Shown: one piece after another, positions 20,768-29,666 of the stretch | How the letters are laid out: the number at the start of each line of letters is the position of its first letter | Numbering within the stretch: position 1 is the first letter of the stretch | Source: Stappia sp. | GTDB taxonomy: Bacteria > Pseudomonadota > Alphaproteobacteria > Rhizobiales > Stappiaceae | Reading direction: 5' to 3' | Assembly: GCA_002722295.1 (NCBI GenBank) | Contig: PBLF01000029.1 | Coordinates: 62,001-126,000, forward strand | DNA length: 64,000 bases | Program-made: the position numbers and the translations under genes | Notes under the pieces: model-generated | What the model was told of the DNA's origin: nothing | Database searches by the model: none | What the model saw: only the letters and a program-made list of their open reading frames with translations

Positions 20768-21830
20768 ACGCATCCGGGCCGCTTGCCGCGGCCCGGATCC
20801 ACGTCGTGAGTGTTTCGAGCGTGCCGGGCGCATAGGCGGCACGCCCGAGGCCCAGGAAGGCGACCCTGGCATACCAGGGCCAGTCGCCCGCAAGCTGATG
20901 GTTGAACAAGGCGCTGTGCAGCAGGCTGTGCGTCGCGTCCTGCACCAGGATCACCCGATGTGGCGTGCCGCTTTCCTCCAGAAGGCGCTCGCAGGCAGCG
21001 GCATTCCATGCCGCATCCACGTTGAGATCCTCTTCGCCCCACATCGCCAGATAGGGAATGCGGGCGTGCTCCAGATCGCTGGAGGCGTTCGCGAACCTGT
21101 TGCGGCGGATGAAGTCGAAACGGGCAGGGGACACGTCGAAGACGCGCGCCGCCTCCGCCCGCGTGATCTCGCCGCGTGCGTATCGGGCAAACGCGTCGTC
21201 CTCCCGTGCGGCCAGGCTCGCAAGCTCGTCGGATATCCGGCGTTCCGGCATACCCTCCGCCGCGAGGCGGCGGCGGGGGTAGTAGTCGCCCTGCCTCTGC
21301 CAGTCGAGCGCGGCGCCAATGCTGACCGCGAAGCGGGTCGGGGTTCCCGGACGTGCGGCAAGGTCGGGAAGCACCCATCCGGCCTGGGAGAAACCCAGAA
21401 AGCCGGAGCGGTCCGCCGCATCCGGCCGCGCGGCGATCAGGGCATCGAGCGCGGCCTGTGCTTCGTCCGCGCGCGCATGCATGGACTGGCCAAGCCAGTT
21501 GCCTTCGCTTTCGCCGATGCCGGGCTTGTCCCAGCTGTAAACTGCGATCCCGGCGTCGAGCAGGGCATTCAGGAGAGGGAGATAGCCGCCGCCCGCCGTC
21601 CGGTCCTGCGGTCCGTCGCCGTGCACGAGGACGACATAGGCAGCGGTTGGGGCGTCGGGAAGCAGCAGGGTGCCCTGAATCCGTCCCTCGGGCGTCTCGA
21701 ACGCGAGCGGGCGTGTCGTGCGTCCGGAGAGGTCGAAGTCGGACAGGCCTGTCAGCGCCAGGAGGCCGACAAGCGCGGCGGCGAGCACCGCAAGCGCACC
21801 AAGAAGGGTGAAGCGTCGTCGAACAGTCAT
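20739..21830 (-). CDS. Alpha/beta hydrolase family protein with membrane anchor
   Basis: This 363-residue protein starts with a hydrophobic signal-anchor (residues about 8-28, LLGALAVLAAALVGLLALTG) and continues with an alpha/beta hydrolase domain facing the periplasm. The oxyanion region VLVHGDGPQD, the nucleophile elbow GFSQAG, an Asp in WGEEDLNVD and the His of DATHSLLHS make a plausible Ser-Asp-His triad. The substrate is unknown. The nearest types are YbaC/BD-FAE-like serine hydrolases. A good ribosome-binding site (AAGGGG) precedes the ATG. It lies downstream of the DUF815 gene on the same strand. Confidence 0.87.
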   Translation of the reverse strand: MTVRRRFTLLGALAVLAAALVGLLALTGLSDFDLSGRTTRPLAFETPEGRIQGTLLLPDAPTAAYVVLVHGDGPQDRTAGGGYLPLLNALLDAGIAVYSWDKPGIGESEGNWLGQSMHARADEAQAALDALIAARPDAADRSGFLGFSQAGWVLPDLAARPGTPTRFAVSIGAALDWQRQGDYYPRRRLAAEGMPERRISDELASLAAREDDAFARYARGEITRAEAARVFDVSPARFDFIRRNRFANASSDLEHARIPYLAMWGEEDLNVDAAWNAAACERLLEESGTPHRVILVQDATHSLLHSALFNHQLAGDWPWYARVAFLGLGRAAYAPGTLETLTTWIRAAASGPDAFKAAASGAE

Positions 21831-21934
21831 GGGACCCCTTCAGCCGTCGAAGGCCGCATGGCGCGTGCCGAAGGGGGATGTGGACGCGCGGCAGGATGAT
21901 TTCAATCACCGCGCGTCCCCGGACAATCCGTGCC

Positions 21935-22828
21935 TCAGAGCGTGCGGTTGAGGCGCCCGGCCAGATCCTGGATGAACTGGAAGGCGACGCGGCCTGAACG
22001 GCTGCCACGGGTGGTGGACCACTCCAGCGCCTCGGCGCGCAGCCGGTCGGCGTCATAGTCGAGCCCGTGGTGGGTCACATAGGCGTCGATCATCGCCAGA
22101 TACTCATCCTGGCTGCATTTGTGGAAGCCGAGCCACAGGCCGAATCGATCCGAAAGCGACACCTTTTCCTCGACGGCCTCGCCGGGGTTGATCGCCGTGG
22201 ACCGTTCATTCTCGATCATGTCGCGCGGCAGCAGGTGCCGGCGATTGGAGGTGGCGTAGAAGAGCACGGTGTCCGGCCGGCCTTCGATGCCGCCGTCGAG
22301 CGCCGCCTTGAGCGACTTGTAGGACGCATCCCCCGTATCGAAGGACAGATCGTCGCAGAACAGAATGGTGCGGTGGTTGCCGTCGCGAATGAGGCGCATG
22401 AGTGCCGGCAGGCTCTCGATGTCCTCGCGGTGGATCTCGACGAGCTTCAGCCGCTCGGAGCGTCCCGCCTTCTCGAAGTCCGCGTTGACGCGCGCGTGAA
22501 CGGCCTTCACCAGCGACGACTTGCCCATTCCGCGCGCGCCCCAGAGCAGCACGTTGTTGGCGGCAAAGCCCTTTGCGAAGCGCTGCGTGTTGGCCAGAAG
22601 CTGGTCGCGCGCGCTGTCGACGCCCTGCAGGAGGTCGATGTCGACCCGGTTGACCCGGGCGATGGGCTCCAGCTCCGCGCCTGCCGCGTTCCAGACGAAC
22701 GCGTCGGCGGCCGCAAAGTCCGGCGCGCGGGGCCGCGGGGGAACCGCGCGGGAGATGAGTTCGATGAGCGTGTCGAGACGTTGGGCAATTCCGTCCAGTT
22801 CGCCCTTGTGCACAGGGGATTGATCCAT
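21935..22828 (-). CDS. DUF815 family ATP-binding protein
   Basis: This 297-residue P-loop ATPase belongs to a widespread but poorly studied family, AAA-like in fold. Walker A is LLWGARGMGKSSLVKAV (about residues 94-110) and Walker B is TILFCDDLSFD. A sensor-like ATSNRRHLLPRDMIEN and an arginine-containing LSDRFGLWLGF follow. The N-terminus (DGIAQRLDTLIELISRAV) could be helical. No specific function can be assigned. It is divergent from yajC and leads a two-gene minus-strand unit with the hydrolase. Confidence 0.9.
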   Translation of the reverse strand: MDQSPVHKGELDGIAQRLDTLIELISRAVPPRPRAPDFAAADAFVWNAAGAELEPIARVNRVDIDLLQGVDSARDQLLANTQRFAKGFAANNVLLWGARGMGKSSLVKAVHARVNADFEKAGRSERLKLVEIHREDIESLPALMRLIRDGNHRTILFCDDLSFDTGDASYKSLKAALDGGIEGRPDTVLFYATSNRRHLLPRDMIENERSTAINPGEAVEEKVSLSDRFGLWLGFHKCSQDEYLAMIDAYVTHHGLDYDADRLRAEALEWSTTRGSRSGRVAFQFIQDLAGRLNRTL

Positions 22829-22965
22829 ATCTACGCCATGCTTGGTGAAGTCGGTCGGGTAAGGGTGTCGCGCGGGCCGCTACGAGGCTCACGATGCCTG
22901 CCTAGCACGGGCGCGGGCATTGCCAAAGCCTGCAATCCCGTGGCCTGGAGCCCCCTCCGGTTCGC

Positions 22966-22994
22966 CTTGCAAAGCCGTTCATGACTTGTATAGT
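22966..22994 (+). promoter_or_regulatory. Putative sigma-70 promoter of yajC-secDF
   Basis: CTTGCA at 22966-22971 and TATAGT at 22989-22994 are separated by exactly 17 bp and match the alphaproteobacterial housekeeping consensus well. Transcription would begin near 23001, about 90 bp before yajC. Confidence 0.65.
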
Positions 22995-23092
22995 CCGCGC
23001 GGCCTGACATTCACGCGCTGAGACAACGGCGCGGCGCGTCGACCGGCTTGTGTTGCAAGCGGTTCCGATGCGCCTTCCAGAGGAGTTTCTTG

Positions 23093-23428
23093 ATGCTGAT
23101 TACGCCCGCTTTCGCGCAAGGTGTCGGGGGCGCCGGGGCGCCCGACCTGCTGATGTCGGTCCTTCCCTTCGTGCTGATCTTCGTGATCATGTACTTCCTG
23201 ATCATCCGGCCGCAGCGCCAGCGGATGAAGCAGCACCAGGAGATGGTCTCGAACCTGCGTCGTGGCGACACGGTCGTCACCAGCGGCGGCCTGATCGGCA
23301 AGATCTCGAAGGTCGTCGACGAGAGCGAGGTCCAGGTCGAGATCTCCGAGGGCGTCAAGATCCGTGTCGTGCGCTCCATGATCACCGAGGTGCGCTCGAA
23401 GACCGAGCCGGTCAAGGAAAACGGCTGA
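23093..23428 (+). CDS. yajC: Preprotein translocase subunit YajC
   Basis: This 111-residue single-span inner membrane protein associates with SecDF and the Sec holotranslocon. One transmembrane helix is visible (LLMSVLPFVLIFVIMYFLIIRPQ), followed by the conserved cytoplasmic segment MVSNLRRGDTVVTSGGLIGKI. ATG 23093 has AGGAG at 23081. It is the first gene of the secDF unit, about 200 bp upstream of secD. Confidence 0.95.
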   Translation: MLITPAFAQGVGGAGAPDLLMSVLPFVLIFVIMYFLIIRPQRQRMKQHQEMVSNLRRGDTVVTSGGLIGKISKVVDESEVQVEISEGVKIRVVRSMITEVRSKTEPVKENG

Positions 23429-23631
23429 GCCGGACGGCGATCAGCCCCTCGTGATTCCGGCCGTGCCCCATGGGAGCTTGGCCGGATCCCGGGACCGGAC
23501 AGGGACAGTCCCGGCCTGAACGGCCGACGGAAACCGTTCCGCCTGTCGTCCGGTCCGCCCAACGCTTTTTGCAAGCCCGTGACGGGGAGCGGATCCACGT
23601 CTTCGGGAGATGCTCTGGAAACGGCACCGCT

Positions 23632-25242
23632 ATGCTCTACTTCGCGCGCTGGAAGATCACTCTGATCGTCCTCGTCATTCTCGCCGGGGCGATCAGCACC
23701 CTGCCGAACTTCCTGTCGCAGGCGACCCTCGACGCGCTGCCCGACTGGTTCCCGAAGCGCCAGATCGTGCTGGGCCTCGACCTTCAGGGAGGTGCCTATC
23801 TCCTGTATGAGGTCGACCGGACCGACTACATCCAGAAGCGTCTGAAGACGCTTGAAGGCGATATCCGCCACCGTCTGCGCGAGGACCAGCGCATCGGCTA
23901 CACCGGGCTTGGCGTCCAGGGGCAGGGCGTGCAGGTGCGTATCCGCGACCTTTCCCGCCTGGAGGATGCCCGCACGCGGCTCGCCGATCTGGTCAATCCT
24001 CTGGTGACCTCGGTCTTCGGCGGCCAGGCGGTCGACGAGTTCCAGATCGATGTCGCGGACGACGGCCTGATCCGTTTCAGCTTTACCGACGCGGGGCTGA
24101 CCCAGCGCATCAACTCCGTGGTGCAGCAGTCGATCGAAACCATCCGCCTGCGCCTCGACGAGTTCGGGACCACCGAGCCCAGCATTCAGCGCCAAGGCGA
24201 CGACCGTATCTTGGTCGAGGCTCCGGGCGAGGGCGATCCCGAGCGCCTGAAGGACCTCGTGGGCCAGACCGCGCAGCTCACTTTCCACATGGTCGACCAG
24301 TCCATGTCGCCCCAGCAGGCCGTCTCCTCGCGCCCGCCGGCGGGAACGGTCGTCCTGTATTCGGCCGACGATCCCCCCGTGCCCTATCTTCTGGACGAGG
24401 CACCCCTTCTGTCGGGCGAGGACCTGACCGACGCCCAGGTCGCCTTTGACAGCCGCACCAACGAACCGGTGGTGAACTTCCGCTTCAACACCTCGGGCGC
24501 GCGCACCTTCTCCGTCGTCACCCAGCGCAACGTCGGCCGGCCGTTCGCCATCGTGCTCGACAACGAGGTCGTCTCCGCGCCTGTCATCCGTGAACCGATC
24601 ACGGGCGGCTCCGGCCAGATCTCGGGCAACTTCACGGTGGAGAGCGCCAACGATCTCGCGGTGCTGCTTCGCGCCGGCGCGCTGCCGGCCAAGCTGACGG
24701 TCGTCGAGGAACGATCGATCGGTCCGGGGCTCGGCCAGGATTCGGTGGATGCCGGCCGTCTGGCCTCCTTCATCGGTGCGGCGCTGGTCGTGGTGTTCAT
24801 GATTCTGGCCTACGGACGCTTCGGTCTCATCGCCGATCTCGCGCTTTGCGCGAACGTCCTCATGATCTTCGGCGCGTTGACGTTCCTGCAGGCGACGCTC
24901 ACGCTGCCGGGCATCGCCGGCATCGTGCTCACCATCGGCATGGCGGTGGACGCCAACGTCCTGATCTTCGAGCGCATCCGCGAGGAAGCGCGAGCGGGCA
25001 GGTCGGCGATCAGTGCCATTGACGCGGGCTACTCGCGTGCCCTCGGTACCATCCTTGACGCCAACATCACGACGCTGATCGCGGCGCTCATCCTGTTCCA
25101 GCTCGGCTCCGGCCCGATCCGCGGTTTCGCGGTGACGCTTGCCATCGGCATCTTCACCACCGTGTTCTCGGCCTTCACCGTTTCGCGGCTTCTGGTCGCG
25201 CTGTGGGTGCGCTGGAAGCGCCCGAGCCACCTGACGATCTGA
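23632..25242 (+). CDS. secD: Protein translocase subunit SecD
   Basis: This proton-driven RND-type subunit pulls proteins out of the Sec channel on the periplasmic side. The 536-residue product has an N-terminal transmembrane helix (WKITLIVLVILAGAISTLPNF), the large P1 periplasmic domain beginning LGLDLQGGAYLLYEVD, and five C-terminal helices. These helices include ALTFLQATLTLPGIAGIVLTIG and MAVDANVLIFERIREE. The start at ATG 23632 gives the usual short N-terminus. SecF follows after 15 bp. Confidence 0.96.
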   Translation: MLYFARWKITLIVLVILAGAISTLPNFLSQATLDALPDWFPKRQIVLGLDLQGGAYLLYEVDRTDYIQKRLKTLEGDIRHRLREDQRIGYTGLGVQGQGVQVRIRDLSRLEDARTRLADLVNPLVTSVFGGQAVDEFQIDVADDGLIRFSFTDAGLTQRINSVVQQSIETIRLRLDEFGTTEPSIQRQGDDRILVEAPGEGDPERLKDLVGQTAQLTFHMVDQSMSPQQAVSSRPPAGTVVLYSADDPPVPYLLDEAPLLSGEDLTDAQVAFDSRTNEPVVNFRFNTSGARTFSVVTQRNVGRPFAIVLDNEVVSAPVIREPITGGSGQISGNFTVESANDLAVLLRAGALPAKLTVVEERSIGPGLGQDSVDAGRLASFIGAALVVVFMILAYGRFGLIADLALCANVLMIFGALTFLQATLTLPGIAGIVLTIGMAVDANVLIFERIREEARAGRSAISAIDAGYSRALGTILDANITTLIAALILFQLGSGPIRGFAVTLAIGIFTTVFSAFTVSRLLVALWVRWKRPSHLTI

Positions 25243-25257
25243 CCCGGGGAAAAACAC

Positions 25258-26223
25258 ATGCTTCTCAGACTTCTCCCCGAATCGACGAACATTCGCTTCA
25301 TGCGGCTGCGCGTGCTGTCGTTCCCCTTTTCGGCGGTCGTGTTCCTGGCCTCGATCGCGCTGTTCTTCTCCGTCGGTCTGAACTTCGGCATCGACTTCAA
25401 GGGCGGCACGGTCTTCGAGCTCAAGACGCATGAGTCGCCCGCCGATATCGCCGGCATTCGCGCCCAGCTCGGAACGCTCAATCTGGGCGACGTCCAGGTG
25501 CAGCAGTTCGGTGCGCCCGACGAGGTTCTTGTGCGCGTGCAGCAGCCCGAGGGCGGCGAGCTTGCCCAGCAGGCCGTCGTGTCCACGGTTCGCGAGAGCT
25601 TTGGCGAGAGCGTCGACTTCAGGCGCGTCGAGGTGGTGGGGCCGCGCGTCTCCGGCGAGCTGGCCCAGGCCGGCATGATCGCCGTCGCCGCCTCGCTGAT
25701 CGTCATCATGTTCTACATCTGGTTCCGCTTCGAATGGCATTTCGCCATCGGCGCGATCCTGACCACGATCAACGACATCGTCGTCACCATCGGTCTCTTC
25801 GTGGTGTTGCAGCTTGATTTCTCGTTGTCGTCGATTGCGGCGATCCTGACCATCATCGGCTACTCGCTCAACGATACGGTGGTGGTCTACGACCGTATCC
25901 GCGAGAATCTCCGGCGATACAAGAAGATGCCGCTGCCGCAGCTTCTCGACCGGTCCATCAACGAGATGCTGTCGCGCACGATCATGACCTCGCTGACGAC
26001 GCTCCTGGCGCTGTTCGCGCTCTATGCCTTTGGTGGCGAGGTCATCCGCTCCTTCACGCTGGCGATGATCTTCGGCATCGTGATCGGCACCTATTCCTCG
26101 ATCTTCCTTGCGGCGCCCTTCCTGATCCTGCTCAACCTGCGTCCGGGCAAGATCGCGGGCGACGATGAGGGCGGCGAGAACGCCAAGGGCACGGGCAAGA
26201 GCGGAAGCGCCGCCTCCGCCTGA
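25258..26223 (+). CDS. secF: Protein translocase subunit SecF
   Basis: This is the partner of SecD in the SecDF-YajC accessory complex, 321 residues. It has an N-terminal helix, a small periplasmic domain containing NFGIDFKGGTVFELK, and helices with INDIVVTIGLFVVLQL and GYSLNDTVVVYDRIRENL typical of SecF. The C-terminus is a hydrophilic tail (DDEGGENAKGTGKSG). Two more genes of the same unit follow. Confidence 0.96.
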   Translation: MLLRLLPESTNIRFMRLRVLSFPFSAVVFLASIALFFSVGLNFGIDFKGGTVFELKTHESPADIAGIRAQLGTLNLGDVQVQQFGAPDEVLVRVQQPEGGELAQQAVVSTVRESFGESVDFRRVEVVGPRVSGELAQAGMIAVAASLIVIMFYIWFRFEWHFAIGAILTTINDIVVTIGLFVVLQLDFSLSSIAAILTIIGYSLNDTVVVYDRIRENLRRYKKMPLPQLLDRSINEMLSRTIMTSLTTLLALFALYAFGGEVIRSFTLAMIFGIVIGTYSSIFLAAPFLILLNLRPGKIAGDDEGGENAKGTGKSGSAASA

Positions 26224-26258
26224 GCGTGGAGAACGGCCCCGGAAGGCAGGCTTGAGCA

Positions 26259-26657
26259 ATGGCGAAACGCGGCGAGGGCATCGTGATCCGGGATGCGCAT
26301 TTCCCGGGACGCGCGCCGATAGAGGCCTATGGTGACGGTGGCTTCCGTTTTGCGGACATGTCCCATCGCGGATCGCTGCTGTGCGTGCCGAGCGGTATCT
26401 ACGGGTTCGCCGCCACCTCCATGGCGGATCTCGACGGCGACGCGCTGGAGCGGGTGTTCCAGGAACTGGCCGACATCGAGGTGCTGCTGATCGGCGCCGG
26501 CGATGAGCCGGCGCGCATCCCGTCCGCGCTGAAGACGGCATTGCGCGAGGCGGGCATCATGTCGGACGCGATGACGACCGGCGCAGCGGTGCGGACCTAC
26601 AACGTGCTGCTTTCCGAGGATAGGGCCGTTGCGGCCGTGCTTCTGGCGGTGGACTGA
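26259..26657 (+). CDS. Mth938-like (DUF498) protein, NDUFAF3 homologue
   Basis: This 132-residue protein of the Mth938/DUF498 family has as its human member NDUFAF3, a complex I assembly factor. The typical core is visible: PSGIYGFAATSMADLDGDALERVF, then DIEVLLIGAGDEPARIPSALKTALREAGI and TYNVLLSEDRAVAAVLLAV. It lies 35 bp after secF and 27 bp before the phytoene-synthase-like gene. A role in complex I biogenesis is inference from the mitochondrial homologues; the bacterial function is not established from this sequence. Confidence 0.88.
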   Translation: MAKRGEGIVIRDAHFPGRAPIEAYGDGGFRFADMSHRGSLLCVPSGIYGFAATSMADLDGDALERVFQELADIEVLLIGAGDEPARIPSALKTALREAGIMSDAMTTGAAVRTYNVLLSEDRAVAAVLLAVD

Positions 26658-26684
26658 CGCGGCAATGGCCCTAGGTTTCCCGCA

Positions 26685-27551
26685 ATGAAAACGTCCCCAG
26701 CCGATGGCGACTGTCTCGCCCTGGTGCGCGATCTCGATTTCGACCGCTACCTGTCGCTTCTCTTCGTGCCCGAGCCGGAGCGTTCGGCGGTCGCGGCGAT
26801 CTATGCCTTTTCCTGCGAGATCGCGCGTACCCGCGAACTGGTTTCCGACCCCATGCCCGGCGAGATCCGCTTTCAGTGGTGGCGGGACACGCTCGAGGCT
26901 CCCGAGGGGGGCGATGCCGACCAGCACCCGGTCGCCCGCGAACTGAGGCAGGTCATCGCGCGCTATGGTCTTCCGCTGAAGCCGTTTCTCGATCTCATCG
27001 AGGCGCGAACCTTCGATCTCTATGACGATCCGATGCCGAGCGTCGGCGACCTGGAGGGCTATGCGGGCGAGACCGCCTCGGCGCTTGTCCAGCTCTCGGC
27101 CATCGTTCTGGCCGGTGGCCGTGATCCCGGCACGGCAGAGGCTGCCGGCCACGCCGGTGTCGCCTATGCCATCACCGGCCTTCTGCGGGCGCTCCCCTGG
27201 CATGCGCGCCGGCGCCAGATGTACCTTCCGGCCGATATCCTGGACCGCTACGGTGTCGAGGCCGAGAGCGTATTCGCGGGTGAGGAGACGCCTGCGCTCA
27301 AGGCGGCGATCGGAGAGCTCGCGGCACGGGCCCGAGCGCATCTGTCCGAGACGCGCGCGAGAATCGGCTGTGTCTCGCGCCCTGTCGCGCCGGCTTTTCT
27401 TCCCGTATGTCTCGTCGAACCGCTGCTCGACCGGATCGAGGCGCCAGGCTACCAGCCTTTTGTCAGGCCGGCACAATTGTCGCGACTGAAGCGTCTGTGG
27501 ATCTACTGGCGCACCGCGCGCCAGGCATCGCGAAAGGCTCCTGGCGCCTGA
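26685..27551 (+). CDS. Squalene/phytoene synthase-like protein, NDUFAF6 homologue, probably non-catalytic
   Basis: This 288-residue protein has the squalene/phytoene synthase fold. The first Asp-rich motif of true synthases (DDxxD after the YAxCR-type segment) is replaced by AFSCEIARTRELVSD (about residues 41-55). The second (NxxRDxxED) is replaced by AITGLLRALPWHARRRQMYLP. Without these magnesium ligands prenyl condensation is unlikely. The helix EIRFQWWRDTLE matches the NDUFAF6 type, a mitochondrial complex I assembly factor. It is linked to the NDUFAF3-like gene. A cryptic carotenoid role is the less likely alternative. Confidence 0.87.
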   Translation: MKTSPADGDCLALVRDLDFDRYLSLLFVPEPERSAVAAIYAFSCEIARTRELVSDPMPGEIRFQWWRDTLEAPEGGDADQHPVARELRQVIARYGLPLKPFLDLIEARTFDLYDDPMPSVGDLEGYAGETASALVQLSAIVLAGGRDPGTAEAAGHAGVAYAITGLLRALPWHARRRQMYLPADILDRYGVEAESVFAGEETPALKAAIGELAARARAHLSETRARIGCVSRPVAPAFLPVCLVEPLLDRIEAPGYQPFVRPAQLSRLKRLWIYWRTARQASRKAPGA

Positions 27552-27658
27552 CGATCCGCCTGCCGCAATGCGACGATCTTCTGTCCCTTAACGTGCGTTT
27601 CAAGTTTCCCTCCTAGGGTTGGCCCTGATTTTCGGGGACAATCCAGAGGGGCAGGGAC

Positions 27659-29626
27659 ATGTCAGCTTTTATCCGCATCGCTCGCCAGGTTCTGGCGAAT
27701 GGTGCAACACGCGCGAACCGCTGCGTAAGCTGTGCCATGATCGTGACCGCCTGCGTTTTGTCCCTGTCTTTTCAGGGTGGTGCGAACGCCCAGACCCTTC
27801 GTGGCGAAGGGCTTGTGCACCGAAGTGTCCTCATGGGAGGCGGGGTCGATTCGTCGAAAGCGGTGGAATCGGAGATCAGGAGCCGCATTCCGGATCTGCA
27901 GCGGCTGTTTCGTGACTATCCCATCGCACCGCCGGACACCTCCAGCCCGCGCGCGACGCTCGAAAGCTATCTCGTCATCATGTTCGAGGCGGAGCGGATC
28001 TGGCGCGACGTTCGCGACCGGTACAATGCCGCCGGCACGTTCTTTCTCGATGACGAGCAGGAACGTCGGTTGCAGATCGTCAGGCTTCTGATCCAGAAGG
28101 CGCGTGATGTCTTCGACCTTTCGGAAATTCCCCAGACCGCCCGCAGGAACGTCGGCACGGAGATCGTGCTGCAGTTTCGCGAGATCCTCGACCGGATCTA
28201 CATGCCCGAGCTTTCGTCCATTCCGGGCGAAGCGGCCGGCACCTTCATGGACGCAAGCGAAGCCGCCGATCTTCCCCAGCGCTGGACCCTGCCGGGAACC
28301 GACCTCGTCATCGCCCAGGTGGGCAAGGAAAAGGGAGAAGTGCGCTATCTGATCTCCAAGGAGACCGTGGCCCGTATTCCCGCCGACTACGACGCGGTGA
28401 AGCTCTTTCCCTCACGCTCGGACAATGGCGAGGACCTCTATTCCTACTACATCTACACGCCCGGCAATCTCGTTGCCCCGCGCTGGTTCGACCTGATCCG
28501 TGCCGGACCGGCGTGGCTTCGGTACGAGTTTTACAATCAGGCGGTCTGGCAATGGTTCGCGCTTGGCGTTCTGGTGGTACTCGGCGTGTCCCTGCCAATC
28601 CTTCTGCAGCGCTGGAACCGCTGGCGGGCCGTGCCGCTGTCTGACGTTCGTCGGCGTCTTCGCCGGATGCAGCAGCCGGTCGCTCTCTTCGTGACCGTGC
28701 TGATCTTCCGCTATCTCGTGGAGCAGCAGGTCAACATCACCGGTGCGCCGATGATTGTCGTGGGCACGGCGTCCGAGGCGATCATGTGGACCGCGATTGC
28801 CTGGTTGGCGTATCAGGCCGTCGACTTCCTTGCGAGCTGGGTGATGAAGAACCCGGCGGTTCCCACGACGAGCCTCGACTCCAGCCTGTTGTTGTCCGCG
28901 TTCCGCCTTGCCGGTCTCTGCCTTGCGGTCTTTTTGCTCGGCTACGGTGCCACACAGATCGGCATTCCCGTTTATGGCGTCGTCGCCGGTCTCGGCGTCG
29001 GTGGTCTGGCGGTTGCCCTTGCTGCCCAGCCGACACTCGAGAACCTCATCGGCGGCGTGATTCTCTACGCCGACCGAATGGTGCGTGTGGGTGAGTACTG
29101 CGAGTTCGAGGGGCTTGCTGGCACGGTCGAGTCCATCGGTATTCGATCAACCCGCATCCGCGCGCTCGACCGGACGCTGATCACCGTGTCGAACTCGGAT
29201 CTTGCCAAGCGCAAGATCGTCAACTTCAGCCGGCGCGACCGCTTCTTGTTCAGGCATCGCCTTGGCGTGCGATACGAGACCGATCCGGCGGCGGTGCTGC
29301 GCATTGTCGAGCAGGTGCGCGCATATCTGATCGGTCACGAGAGGGTGCTCGACCAGATGGCCCTGCGTGTCTCCTTCGCGGGATACGGCACCTATTCCCT
29401 CGACCTGGACGTGTTCACCTATGTCATGAGCGCGGATCTGACCGAGTTCATGTCCCTTCAGGAGGAGCTCCTGATCGGGATTGGCGACATCGTGCGTGCC
29501 AACGGGTCCGCCTTCGCGGTTCCCGCCAATGTCACCTATCTCGGCCGTGATGGCGGGCTGCCCGATCCGGATGACCGCTCCAGGCCCGATGAGCAGGCGG
29601 ACACGCGGGACGCGCCGGCCGCCTGA
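27659..29626 (+). CDS. Mechanosensitive ion channel family protein (MscS type)
   Basis: This 655-residue protein starts with a signal peptide (to about residue 45, GGANAQ-TL), then a roughly 240-residue periplasmic domain rich in helices. Several transmembrane helices follow from about residue 295. The MscS pore helix and beta domain are visible in GVVAGLGVGGLAVALAAQPTLENLIGGVILYADRMVRVGEYCEFEGLAGTVESIGIRSTRIRALDRT in separate recognisable parts (pore glycine/alanine pattern, then GTVExIGIRSTRIR). It protects against osmotic downshock or acts as a regulated ion pore. ATG 27659 follows AGAGGGGCAGGG. Confidence 0.9.
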   Translation: MSAFIRIARQVLANGATRANRCVSCAMIVTACVLSLSFQGGANAQTLRGEGLVHRSVLMGGGVDSSKAVESEIRSRIPDLQRLFRDYPIAPPDTSSPRATLESYLVIMFEAERIWRDVRDRYNAAGTFFLDDEQERRLQIVRLLIQKARDVFDLSEIPQTARRNVGTEIVLQFREILDRIYMPELSSIPGEAAGTFMDASEAADLPQRWTLPGTDLVIAQVGKEKGEVRYLISKETVARIPADYDAVKLFPSRSDNGEDLYSYYIYTPGNLVAPRWFDLIRAGPAWLRYEFYNQAVWQWFALGVLVVLGVSLPILLQRWNRWRAVPLSDVRRRLRRMQQPVALFVTVLIFRYLVEQQVNITGAPMIVVGTASEAIMWTAIAWLAYQAVDFLASWVMKNPAVPTTSLDSSLLLSAFRLAGLCLAVFLLGYGATQIGIPVYGVVAGLGVGGLAVALAAQPTLENLIGGVILYADRMVRVGEYCEFEGLAGTVESIGIRSTRIRALDRTLITVSNSDLAKRKIVNFSRRDRFLFRHRLGVRYETDPAAVLRIVEQVRAYLIGHERVLDQMALRVSFAGYGTYSLDLDVFTYVMSADLTEFMSLQEELLIGIGDIVRANGSAFAVPANVTYLGRDGGLPDPDDRSRPDEQADTRDAPAA

Positions 29627-29666
29627 GGCCGCCGGGTCGCAAGGGAGAAACCGCGGGAAGGTGATG

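Noticed and set aside
20650..22060. Long plus- and minus-strand frames overlapping the hydrolase gene
   Set aside because: They lack domains. The hydrolase has a full catalytic pattern, an anchor and a ribosome-binding site.
23011..26541. 1176-codon minus-strand frame opposite yajC-secD-secF
   Set aside because: It is an antisense shadow. The plus-strand proteins are clear family members.
26685..27551. Carotenoid or hopanoid phytoene/squalene synthase
   Set aside because: Both Asp-rich motifs required for catalysis are missing, and no other carotenoid or hopanoid genes are nearby.
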